Source of the DNA: Paenibacillus mesophilus
Lineage (GTDB): Bacteria > Bacillota > Bacilli > Paenibacillales > NBRC-103111
Reading direction: 5' to 3'
Length of the DNA stretch: 55,775 nt
Assembly: GCF_005938385.1 (NCBI RefSeq)
Contig: NZ_VCRA01000042.1
Span: 1 to 55,775 of the forward strand
Position numbers and translations under genes: made by a program. The notes beneath the pieces are model-generated. The model saw only the letters and a list, made by a program, of their open reading frames with translations. It ran no database searches and was not told the DNA's origin. Below, piece after piece: positions 41,145 through 48,759 of this stretch. Position 1 is the first letter of the stretch, and each line of letters begins with the position of its first letter.

Positions 41145-41153
41145 TGCTACAAT
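41145..41153 (+). promoter_or_regulatory. Extended -10 promoter of nikA
   Basis: TGCTACAAT, 39 bp before the chosen GTG start. I found no clear GTATGA-N16-TCATAC NikR operator of the E. coli type nearby, so the operator in this organism probably differs. Confidence 0.5.
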
Positions 41154-41191
41154 AAAACAAAAACGTGTTACAGGAAAAGGATGGGGTATTT

Positions 41192-42796
41192 GTGTTTGGA
41201 AATAGTACTCGATTTCATACGATCCTACTACTGTGGCTGCTCGTATGCTGCATTGTTGCGAGCTGCTCCTCCAACAATACAGGCGGAGAACGCAAAGCGG
41301 ACGAGCTGGTGCTCGCCGTAAGCGCTGAGCCCGAGGCCGGATTCGACCCGACGACAGGCTGGGGGCGGTATGGCTCGCCGCTGTTCCAAAGCACGCTGCT
41401 GAAGCGCGATTCCCAGATGAAAATCGAGAACGATCTTGCCGCGTCCGGTTACGAAGTGAGCGCAGACGGAACGGTATGGACGATCAAGCTCCGCAAGGAC
41501 GCCAAATTCTCCGACGGCAAACCGGTAACCGCCGCCGATGTGAAATTTACGTTCGAAACGGCAGCCGGAAACGGCTCCATCATCGACCTGACGAACATGA
41601 AGAGCGTAGAAGCTCCCGACGATTATACGGTCAAATTCACATTGAAGGAAGCTCAGTCCACCTTCGTAACGCAGCTTGTCACAACGGGGATTGTTCCTAA
41701 GCACGCTTACGGCAAAGATTATGCGGAGCGTCCGGTCGGTTCGGGGCCGTACAAGCTGGTTCAATGGAATAAAGGCCAACAGGTCATCGTCGAAGCGAAC
41801 CCGGAATATTACGGAAAGAAGCCTTACTTCAAGAAGCTGACCTTCCTGTTCCTCAGCGAAGACGCCGCCTATGCCGCCGCCAAAGCGAAGAAGGTCGATT
41901 TGTCCTACATCCCGGCGGCCTTCAGCAGACAGAAAGTGGAAGGCATGCGGCTGGAAGCCGTTCGCACGGTCGACAACCGAGGAATATCGTTTCCTTTCGT
42001 GAAATCCGGGACGAAGACGAAAGACGGTTACCCGATCGGGAACGACGTTACCGCCGACCCGGCCATTCGCAAGGCGATCAATACGGCGATCGACCGGAAG
42101 GCGCTCGTACAAGGCGTGCTCGAGGGCTACGGTACGCCGGCTTATACGGTAAACGACGGTTTACCGTGGTACAATCCGAGCTCGGTAACCGCCGACGCCA
42201 ATGCGGCCGGGGCCAAGAAGCTGCTGGAAGAAGCCGGATGGAAGGACGGCAACGGCGACGGTATTCTGGAGAAAGGATCGCTGAAAGCGCAGTTTACGCT
42301 CCTATACCCGTCCGGAGACGTAACCCGGCAATCGCTCGCTTTGGCCGCAGCGGATATGATCAAGCCGATCGGAATCCAAATCGACGTGCAGGGCAAAAGC
42401 TGGGACGACATCGAGAAGCTCATGCATGCCAACGCCTTGCTCATGGGCTGGGGCAGTCACGATCCTCTGGAAATGTACAACCTGTACAGCAGCAAGTATA
42501 GAGGCGTGGAATATTACAATGCAGGCTTCTACAGCAATCCGACGGTGGACGACTGGATGAACAAGGCGCTGAAGGCGACACGCGAGGAAGACGCGTTGGA
42601 ATATTGGAAGAAAGCCCAATGGGACGGCAAAACAGGCGTAAGCGCCCAAGGGGATGCGCCCTGGGCCTGGCTCGTCAACATCGACCATCTGTATCTGGTC
42701 AAAGACAACCTCGATATCGGCAAGCAGTTCATTCACCCGCACGGGCACGGTTGGCCGGTGACCGATAACATCGAGGAATGGAAATGGAACCAATGA
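41192..42796 (+). CDS. nikA: Nickel/peptide ABC transporter substrate-binding lipoprotein
   Basis: This family 5 (SBP_bac_5) solute-binding protein of about 534 residues has a lipoprotein signal (LLLWLLVCCIVASC, Cys near 25). Family motifs are visible: ADELVLAVSAEPEAGFDP, the DGTVWTIKLRKDAKFSDGKPVTAADVKFTFE signature (about 93-123), RPVGSGPYKLVQW and DPAIRKAINTAIDRKALV. The start is GTG 41192, preceded by AAGGATGGGG; GTG 41165 is an in-frame alternative. NikR upstream supports nickel (possibly cobalt or a metallophore complex) as substrate. Confidence 0.88.
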   Translation: MFGNSTRFHTILLLWLLVCCIVASCSSNNTGGERKADELVLAVSAEPEAGFDPTTGWGRYGSPLFQSTLLKRDSQMKIENDLAASGYEVSADGTVWTIKLRKDAKFSDGKPVTAADVKFTFETAAGNGSIIDLTNMKSVEAPDDYTVKFTLKEAQSTFVTQLVTTGIVPKHAYGKDYAERPVGSGPYKLVQWNKGQQVIVEANPEYYGKKPYFKKLTFLFLSEDAAYAAAKAKKVDLSYIPAAFSRQKVEGMRLEAVRTVDNRGISFPFVKSGTKTKDGYPIGNDVTADPAIRKAINTAIDRKALVQGVLEGYGTPAYTVNDGLPWYNPSSVTADANAAGAKKLLEEAGWKDGNGDGILEKGSLKAQFTLLYPSGDVTRQSLALAAADMIKPIGIQIDVQGKSWDDIEKLMHANALLMGWGSHDPLEMYNLYSSKYRGVEYYNAGFYSNPTVDDWMNKALKATREEDALEYWKKAQWDGKTGVSAQGDAPWAWLVNIDHLYLVKDNLDIGKQFIHPHGHGWPVTDNIEEWKWNQ

Positions 42797-42848
42797 TGGA
42801 TTGCGTTTGCGGAACATACGGCTATACGCCGCCAAAGGAGTCCTTGCA

Positions 42849-43838
42849 ATGATTCAACGCGCATTCGCGCTTGTCGGGCTGAAGCTATTTCGGCTCGCCA
42901 CGCTGCTGCTCGCGATCAGCATCATTTCGTTCGTCCTCGTCAGCGCCTCCCCGATCGATCCGATCCAAGCTTATGTCGGAGCGGACATGATGCGCGTCGG
43001 ACCCGAACAGCGGCAGCTTATTGCCGAATATTGGGGGCTCGATCAATCCCCGTTTACGCGCTTCACGCAATGGGGAGCGGCGCTGCTTCAGGGCAATCTG
43101 GGAACTTCGATGATGTACCGCCTCCCGGTGGCCGACGTGATCCGGGAGAGATTCGCGAGCTCGCTCGCTCTTATGAGCCTTTCTTGGGTGATGTCGGGAT
43201 TGCTCGGCTTCACGGCAGGCATCGTCGCGGCCATGAACAAAGGAAGATGGGCGGATCGTCTCATTAAATGGTACTGCTATACGCTCGCCTCCACCCCGAC
43301 GTTCTGGATGGGTTTGCTGCTTCTGATGGTTTTCGCCGTATGGCTCGGCTGGTTCCCGGTCGGACTCGGGACTCCCGTCGGCGTCCTGGACGAACAAGTT
43401 ACTTGGGCGGACCGGATCGGACATATGATCTTGCCCGCCATGACGTTAAGCATCGTAGGCATCGCACCGATCGCCCTGCATACGCGGCAGAAGCTGATCG
43501 ACGTGCTGGCCAGCGATTATGTACTGTATGCGCGAGCGAAAGGCGAACGCGGCTTCCTTCTGTTCCGGAGGCATGGTCTGCGCAACATCGCCTTACCGGC
43601 GGTTACGCTTCATTTCGCCTCGTTCAGCGAATTGTTCGGAGGAGCGGTTCTGGCGGAGCAAGTATTCTCCTATCCCGGACTCGGCCAAGCAACGGTGGAA
43701 GCGGGGCTTCGCGGAGATGTCCCCCTTCTGCTCGGCATCGTATTGTTCAGCGCGTTGTTCGTATTCATGGGCAATCTGATCGCGGATGTGCTGTACCGGC
43801 TCGTAGACCCGCGGCTTAGGGAAAGGCGGCTGCAGTGA
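42849..43838 (+). CDS. nikB: Nickel/peptide ABC transporter permease NikB
   Basis: The 329-residue inner-membrane permease has about six membrane helices, a first helix at about 15-35, and the periplasmic loop typical of DppB/NikB proteins. The EAA loop (about 220-245: DVLASDYVLYARAKGERGFLLFRRHGLRN split over the cytoplasmic loop) contacts the ATPase. ATG at 42849 has AAAGGAG upstream, 52 bp after nikA. The stop overlaps the nikC start. Confidence 0.92.
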   Translation: MIQRAFALVGLKLFRLATLLLAISIISFVLVSASPIDPIQAYVGADMMRVGPEQRQLIAEYWGLDQSPFTRFTQWGAALLQGNLGTSMMYRLPVADVIRERFASSLALMSLSWVMSGLLGFTAGIVAAMNKGRWADRLIKWYCYTLASTPTFWMGLLLLMVFAVWLGWFPVGLGTPVGVLDEQVTWADRIGHMILPAMTLSIVGIAPIALHTRQKLIDVLASDYVLYARAKGERGFLLFRRHGLRNIALPAVTLHFASFSELFGGAVLAEQVFSYPGLGQATVEAGLRGDVPLLLGIVLFSALFVFMGNLIADVLYRLVDPRLRERRLQ

Positions 43839-44710
43839 CTATGAGAAGAATGGATGCCGGTGGCGACACGACGGTTCGCGCGATATCGCGGCTGCGTTTC
43901 AACCGCAGACAGTATGCGCTGATCGCGGCCTCGATAGCGGCGCTACTGGTCGTTTCCGTATGGCTGGCGGGCTTGCTGCTAAGCTCCGATCCGTTATCGA
44001 CCCGGCTGGAACTGCGCAACATGGCTCCTTCCGCGGATCATCCTTTCGGCACGGACTGGCTCGGACGCGATATGTTTACGCGCACGATCAAAGGTTTGGC
44101 CTTAAGCATCAGCGTCGGGATGGCTGCGGCCGCGTCCAGCGTCGTGGTTGCCTCGCTGATGGGCATTGCCGCCTCAATGGGGCGAACGGCCGATCGGATC
44201 GTCAGTTGGCTGATCGATTTGTTCTTAAGCGTCCCTCATCTCGTAACGCTTATTCTGATCGCCTTCGTGTTCGGAGGGGGTATGAAAGGGGTTATCGTAG
44301 GAGTCGCTTTGACGCATTGGCCTAGCTTGGCTCGTGTCATCCGGGCCGAGGTGCTGCAGCTGAAGACGGCGGAATATGTGCAAATCTCCCGCCGGCTCGG
44401 CAAATCACGCTGGTGGACGACGACACGGCACATGCTGCCTCACCTGCTGCCGCATCTGCTCGTCGGCTTGCTGCTCTTGTTCCCTCATGCCATCCTGCAC
44501 GAAGCGTCGATTACGTTTATCGGATTGGGTTTATCGCCGCATCAGCCGGCTATCGGCATCATTTTGTCCGAATCGATGCGCTACTTGTCTACCGGCTTGT
44601 GGTGGCTGGCGTTCTTCCCGGGGCTGTGCCTGCTTCTCGTAGTGCGCGCCTTCGACGTGGCCGGAGAACAACTGCGCGTCCTGCTGGACCCCCGGCAATC
44701 GCACGAATAA
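43835..44710 (+). CDS. nikC: Nickel/peptide ABC transporter permease NikC
   Basis: The 291-residue DppC/NikC-type permease has an N-terminal helix (about 28-50), the HPFGTDWLGRDMFTRTI signature (about 68-84), five more helices and the EAA loop around KTAEYVQISRRLGKSRWWTTTRHMLPH (about 178-205). GTG at 43835 overlaps the nikB stop by four bases; ATG 43841 is an alternative with better spacing to AAAGGCGG. It pairs with NikB in the channel. Confidence 0.92.
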   Translation: MTMRRMDAGGDTTVRAISRLRFNRRQYALIAASIAALLVVSVWLAGLLLSSDPLSTRLELRNMAPSADHPFGTDWLGRDMFTRTIKGLALSISVGMAAAASSVVVASLMGIAASMGRTADRIVSWLIDLFLSVPHLVTLILIAFVFGGGMKGVIVGVALTHWPSLARVIRAEVLQLKTAEYVQISRRLGKSRWWTTTRHMLPHLLPHLLVGLLLLFPHAILHEASITFIGLGLSPHQPAIGIILSESMRYLSTGLWWLAFFPGLCLLLVVRAFDVAGEQLRVLLDPRQSHE

Positions 44711-44798
44711 GGAACTGCGTAATAACGTATCTCCTATGAGATGCGCCTCGCGGAGCGAGCGTCTGCTGCAAGGTGGATCATTACGTGACAGTTCCTAA
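44707..44798. repeat. 92-bp palindromic element (copy 2) between nikC and nikD
   Basis: Outer arms AAGGAACTGCGTAAT (from 44709) and ATTACGTGACAGTTCCT (to 44796) pair with a small bulge. Inside are ATCTC/GAGAT and CTCGC-GGA-GCGAG hairpins. The left arm shares AGGAACT and AATAACGTA with the 15251-15360 element. It starts at the nikC stop and ends 10 bases before the nikD ribosome-binding site, so it sits inside the operon mRNA. Confidence 0.65.
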
Positions 44799-44819
44799 GA
44801 CGCAAGGAGGACGAACCGA

Positions 44820-45740
44820 ATGCCGATTCTGGAAGTGGACGATTTGTCCGTTTCATTTACCCAATATACCGGTCGCTTCCGTCAAACGACAATGCGAGTG
44901 CTGCTAGGGATGAGTCTCGACGTGGGCAAGGGAGAAATCGTCGCCGTGATCGGCGCAAGCGGCTCGGGCAAAAGCCTGCTGGCTCACGCCATACTGGGCA
45001 TTCTGCCCGGCAATGCAGTCGTGGAAGGCGCGATCCGGTTTGACGGAGAGACGCTTACGCCTCGCAGGCAAGAAGCGTTAAGAGGAAAACATATCGCGCT
45101 TGTGCCGCAATCGGTCAACTATTTGGACCCGCTCATGCGAGTAGGAGCTCAGGTAAGAAGCTCGGTGCAAAGCGGAGATCCGATAGCGGAGCAAAGAAAA
45201 GCGTTCGAACGGTACCGGCTCGCCCCGGATGTGGAGAAGCGGTATCCCCATCAGCTGTCCGGCGGCATGGCAAGACGGGTGCTCGTCTCCGCGGCAACCG
45301 TGAGCGGGGCGAAGCTTCTTATCGCCGACGAGCCTACTCCCGGGCTCGATCCCGCGATCGTGCTCGAAACGGTGCTGCAGCTGAAGGAGCTGGCTGACCG
45401 TGGGGCCGGAGTACTGCTCATCTCCCACGACCTGGAGTCCGCCTTGCACGTAGCCGACCGCGTTGCCGTCTTCTACGCGGGGACCATCGTCGAAATAGCG
45501 CCCGCCGGCGATTTCTCCCAAGACGGCCAGCGGCTGAGGCATCCCTATAGTCGGGCATTATGGAGAGCTTTGCCGCAAAACGAATTCGAGCCGATTCCCG
45601 GCCGGCAGCCCCATCCGGGTGAGCTCCCCGGCTGCCTGTTCGCGCCGCGATGCGGCATAGCTACCGCCGAATGCGGCACGGACAGACCTGTTATGCGGGA
45701 ACTGCGCGGCGGAAAGGCAAGGTGCATTCATGCCACTTGA
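44820..45740 (+). CDS. nikD: Nickel/peptide ABC transporter ATPase NikD
   Basis: The 306-residue ATPase has Walker A GASGSGKS (about 45-52), signature LSGGMARR, Walker B LLIADEPTPGLD and switch His in LISHDLESAL. A C-terminal OppD-type extension carries Cys residues (GCLFAPRCGIATAECG), as in the oligopeptide/nickel subfamily. ATG at 44820 has AAGGAGGA upstream. The stop overlaps nikE by 11 bases. Confidence 0.93.
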   Translation: MPILEVDDLSVSFTQYTGRFRQTTMRVLLGMSLDVGKGEIVAVIGASGSGKSLLAHAILGILPGNAVVEGAIRFDGETLTPRRQEALRGKHIALVPQSVNYLDPLMRVGAQVRSSVQSGDPIAEQRKAFERYRLAPDVEKRYPHQLSGGMARRVLVSAATVSGAKLLIADEPTPGLDPAIVLETVLQLKELADRGAGVLLISHDLESALHVADRVAVFYAGTIVEIAPAGDFSQDGQRLRHPYSRALWRALPQNEFEPIPGRQPHPGELPGCLFAPRCGIATAECGTDRPVMRELRGGKARCIHAT

Positions 45741-46326
45741 AGGACGCAATCTCGCCTTTCGATACGGGAAGGGCCCTTGGGTGTTCCGCGACTTCGACAT
45801 CGCGATTAACCAGGGCGAAATCGTCGGACTTTCCGGACCGAGCGGATGCGGCAAAACGACAATCGGACGTCTTCTATCCGGTTACGACGAGCCTCTTGAG
45901 GGGACGGTCCTCTTGGACGGTCGCCCGCTCCCCCGCAGCGGCTACCATCCGGTTCAGCACGTGTTCCAGCATCCGGAAAAAGCGGTCAACCCCCGGCTGC
46001 GTATGCAGCAAATATTGAACGAAGGCTGGGAGCCCGATCGGGCGTTTCGCGCTTCCTTCGGTATCGCCGACGAATGGCTGAACCGGTACCCGGGCGAGTT
46101 GTCCGGCGGAGAGCTTCAGCGGTTTTGCGTCGCGCGGGCGCTCGGTCCGCAAACCCGGTACTTGATCGCCGATGAGATGACTACGATGCTCGATGCCGTC
46201 ACGCAGGCGCAAATTTGGCAAGCCGTGCTGGACGTCGTCCGCGAGCGGCAGCTCGGCTTGCTCGTAGTCAGCCATGAGCGCAGGCTGCTGAAGAGGCTTT
46301 GCGGCACAATCATCCAACTCGAATAA
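45730..46326 (+). CDS. nikE: Nickel/peptide ABC transporter ATPase NikE (short)
   Basis: This second ATPase of 198 residues has Walker A GPSGCGKT (about 36-43), signature LSGGELQR and Walker B YLIADEMTTMLD with switch His VVSHERR. It lacks the C-terminal OppF-type extension and is shorter than usual NikE (about 260). Start overlaps nikD, giving coupled translation. It ends the operon, with a terminator directly after the stop. The tandem short/long ATPase pair also occurs in metallophore (Cnt-like) importers, an alternative reading. Confidence 0.9.
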   Translation: MPLEGRNLAFRYGKGPWVFRDFDIAINQGEIVGLSGPSGCGKTTIGRLLSGYDEPLEGTVLLDGRPLPRSGYHPVQHVFQHPEKAVNPRLRMQQILNEGWEPDRAFRASFGIADEWLNRYPGELSGGELQRFCVARALGPQTRYLIADEMTTMLDAVTQAQIWQAVLDVVRERQLGLLVVSHERRLLKRLCGTIIQLE

Positions 46327-46354
46327 GGGGGCGCATCCGCGCCCCCTTATTTTT
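46325..46354 (+). terminator. Intrinsic terminator of the nik operon
   Basis: GGGGGCGC and GCGCCCCC (46327-46346) with a four-base loop, followed by TTATTTTT. Confidence 0.92.
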
Positions 46355-46384
46355 GATGCTGCCAACGGACTCCCCTTCCTCACG

Positions 46385-47656
46385 TCATGTACCCGGCAGC
46401 AGCTTCTCGAACGTATGCGCCTTCTGCCAGCTTTTCCCGCCGTCGGACGTAGTGTACATCACTGCGGGCTCGGTAGTATCCGTCACGATCCACCACCCGT
46501 GTGTGGCATCCGCTATCGCCAGCAACTGCTGTCCGTAACCGGCGAACGCGGCTTCTCCGTTTACCCACGTCTTGCCTCCGTCGATTGTCCAGCCGATCGT
46601 GTTCGGCTTGTCGCACGCCATGCATTGACCACCCATGAACGCGACGTTCGGGTCGACCACGTACAGCGCTCCCGGCTTGCTGCCGGTATTTTTCGGCCCG
46701 TCCGAGTGGTCGATCGGGAATCCCGGCGCCGGTCCGCCTCCGGCCGTCGAATTGGCGATAACCGTCTGCCACGCTTTTCCCCCGTCCGAAGTATGGAACA
46801 GCGAGTAGGATGTCTGCGTCATGCCGGATTCCCCGATCCACTCAACCCAGGCGTCATTCGCCCCGGCGGAACGGATAAGCGCCCCCGTCAATTGGGCTAC
46901 CGTTTTGCGCGACATGACATTTTGCCACGATTCACCGCCGTCCGTAGTCCGTTTCACATGCAGCATGTCCTTGTCCTGCGTTACCGCCCAGCCGTTATGC
47001 CGGTCATGGAAGTACGCGTCCCCCACCGTCTGCTCCGGAACCGGCAAAGCCGCCCAAGTCTTGCCGCCGTCCGTCGTCTTCGCATTCCCGCTATAGGCTT
47101 CGTCCGACGAAACGAAATGAAGAAAACCGGTATTCGGCATCGTCCCGACTGCCGTCCATGTTTTCCCTCCATCCTTAGTGCCGAGCAGCTGGCGCGGTTT
47201 GGACTTGTTCCCGGCATCGCCGACAACCGCCCAAGCTTCCCGATCGTTCAGCGCGAATAGCTGCTCGACGGTACCCTCACCGCTGTACTGCGCATTCCAA
47301 GTTTTACCGCCATCGTCGGTCCGGGCGATCCAGCCTTTCCCGCCGATCCAGCCGGATTGCGGGTCGGCCAGCCGGACGGCTGTAATTTTATCCATGCGAA
47401 CGGCAGCGGGCGGTTTCACAGTCGAGTCCGATCCGCTATCCGTCTTTGGCGGAGTAGTCGACGGTTGGGATGAGGAAGGGTCGGGCGACGTCGGACTTTG
47501 CGAATTCGGCGGCTGATTTCCTGTAGCGGACGATGACGCGTTCCCCCCGTTACCCGCAGACGGATTCGGTTCTTCCCCCTGCTGGCGGCATCCCGCCATC
47601 AACGTTACGAGTACAATCGGTACTATGAAAAATTTGAAAAATCGCGAGCGTGTCAT
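46385..47656 (-). CDS. Lipoprotein with BNR/YCF48-like beta-propeller repeats
   Basis: The 423-residue lipoprotein (lipobox VTLMAGC, Cys near 22) has a Ser/Pro/Asn-rich linker (about 25-85) and then a beta-propeller with repeated Asp-box sequences: TDDGGKTW, TKDGGKTW, TTDGGKTW, TTDGGESW, TSDGGKAW, TIDGGKTW, TSDGGKSW. Such repeats occur in sialidase-like and photosystem assembly factor propellers; no catalytic motif is seen. ATG at 47656 has AAGGAG upstream, with an in-frame GTG 9 bases earlier. Function is unknown; surface binding is inference. Confidence 0.87.
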   Translation of the reverse strand: MTRSRFFKFFIVPIVLVTLMAGCRQQGEEPNPSAGNGGNASSSATGNQPPNSQSPTSPDPSSSQPSTTPPKTDSGSDSTVKPPAAVRMDKITAVRLADPQSGWIGGKGWIARTDDGGKTWNAQYSGEGTVEQLFALNDREAWAVVGDAGNKSKPRQLLGTKDGGKTWTAVGTMPNTGFLHFVSSDEAYSGNAKTTDGGKTWAALPVPEQTVGDAYFHDRHNGWAVTQDKDMLHVKRTTDGGESWQNVMSRKTVAQLTGALIRSAGANDAWVEWIGESGMTQTSYSLFHTSDGGKAWQTVIANSTAGGGPAPGFPIDHSDGPKNTGSKPGALYVVDPNVAFMGGQCMACDKPNTIGWTIDGGKTWVNGEAAFAGYGQQLLAIADATHGWWIVTDTTEPAVMYTTSDGGKSWQKAHTFEKLLPGT

Positions 47657-47851
47657 TCCTGTCACTCCTTCAATGTTCTGAGATGGCTCTTTCTTCTGTA
47701 TAACCCAATAGACGTTGCATCAATCGCCAGGGTTGCCGGCATATGCACATCTTACAGAAAATGGATCATTAGGCCTAAGCAGCGATTTAGAGGAAAGCGG
47801 CGATTACTCCGCGAATACCGTACTTTAAACTGAAGAAGAGGTGTTACACAA

Positions 47852-48298
47852 GTGGAGCAAACTGCAGTCCGGCTGCGCGAACTTATTGTTTTTGTCCATT
47901 CGCTGGAGCGCACGGGCTTCGATCAATGGCATCGTCCGATCCGGCCCGGCAAATGGTCGATACATGAAATTCTCAGCCACATTTGGCTATGGGACACGTA
48001 CAGCCTGGAGCATATGATCCCCTTTATGAGAGATGGAGCCATCTTGCATTTTCCCAATCACACGTCCATTAACGGCAACGCCGAACGATTCGCGCGAACA
48101 ATCGGCAAAGCCGGAATGATCCGTCACCTAACGGAAACCCGAAACGAGCTTGTCGAAGTGTATGCAGCCGCATCCAACAAAGAGGTCCGCTTCTACGTCG
48201 GGAAGACGCGGCTCGACACGGATACTTACTGCAGGAAGTATATTTTAGAGCATGACAGGCATCACATGGCGCAGATCGAAGCTTTTGTCTCTCATTGA
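47852..48298 (+). CDS. DinB-like superfamily protein
   Basis: The 148-residue four-helix protein has the DinB-type metal pattern: His in KWSIHEILSHIWLWD (about 35-48) and a C-terminal HDRHHMAQIE (about 132-141). Related proteins include thiol transferases (bacillithiol type) and uncharacterised stress proteins. GTG at 47852 has GAAGAGGTG upstream. Its stop codon overlaps the -35 of the next gene's Fur-controlled promoter. The preceding 195 bp show nothing notable. Confidence 0.82.
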   Translation: MEQTAVRLRELIVFVHSLERTGFDQWHRPIRPGKWSIHEILSHIWLWDTYSLEHMIPFMRDGAILHFPNHTSINGNAERFARTIGKAGMIRHLTETRNELVEVYAAASNKEVRFYVGKTRLDTDTYCRKYILEHDRHHMAQIEAFVSH

Positions 48299-48324
48299 CA
48301 ATGATAATCTTTATCAATTAAAAT
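48295..48324 (+). promoter_or_regulatory. Promoter with Fur box for the heme monooxygenase gene
   Basis: -35 TTGACA (48295-48300), 18 bp, -10 TAAAAT (48319-48324). The spacer holds GACAATGATAATCTTTATC (48297-48315), 17 of 19 identical to the Fur consensus. Iron-loaded Fur would block the promoter directly. Confidence 0.82.
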
Positions 48325-48351
48325 GAGAGAAAAGTGGAGGAGGATTGCGCC

Positions 48352-48690
48352 TTGTTAGTTCAAACGAGAACGATCATCGTGACGAAAGGCAATGCCGACC
48401 AAGTCGTCGAGCGTTTCAGCAAGGATAGTCCGATTGACGGCATGCCGGGACTGCTTGATGTTACCGTCATGGTCAATAAAGCGAAGAAGGAAGATACCGA
48501 AGAGATTGTAGCCATGATCCGTTGGGAATCGACAGATGCATGGAAAAATTGGGAGAAGAGCGACGCCCACATCCAAGGGCACCGGGAAAGCCGCGGCCAG
48601 CCGAAGCCGGACTATGTGATCAGCTCGCTCGTCAATATGTATGAAGTAAAGACGGTCAAAGGCGGAACGTCGGCGGGCTATCGCGTTTAG
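48352..48690 (+). CDS. hmoA: Heme-degrading monooxygenase, IsdG/HmoA type
   Basis: The 112-residue ferredoxin-like ABM-domain protein matches IsdG/HmoA enzymes that open heme to release iron. Visible are TIIVTKGNADQVVERF, GLLDVTVMVN, a strand MIRWESTDAWKNWEKSD and His in SDAHIQGHRES, the likely heme ligand region. Start is TTG 48352, preceded by GGAGGAGG; a GTG at 48334 overlaps that site. The Fur box upstream supports an iron-starvation role. hmoB or isdG are alternative names. Confidence 0.85.
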   Translation: MLVQTRTIIVTKGNADQVVERFSKDSPIDGMPGLLDVTVMVNKAKKEDTEEIVAMIRWESTDAWKNWEKSDAHIQGHRESRGQPKPDYVISSLVNMYEVKTVKGGTSAGYRV

Positions 48691-48715
48691 CGGAATGTAG
48701 TTGCATGAACGAAAC

Positions 48716-48749
48716 AAACCCCGTGCATCCAACCGGATACACGGGGTTT
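48716..48749. terminator. Bidirectional terminator between hmoA and the MFS gene
   Basis: AACCCCGTG..ATCC and GGAT..CACGGGGTT form a stem with TTTC on the plus side and TTTG on the minus side, serving convergent genes. Confidence 0.8.
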
Positions 48750-48759
48750 CAAAGTTCTT

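Noticed and set aside
41080..41190. E. coli-type NikR operator
   Set aside because: No GTATGA-N16-TCATAC dyad is present upstream of nikA.
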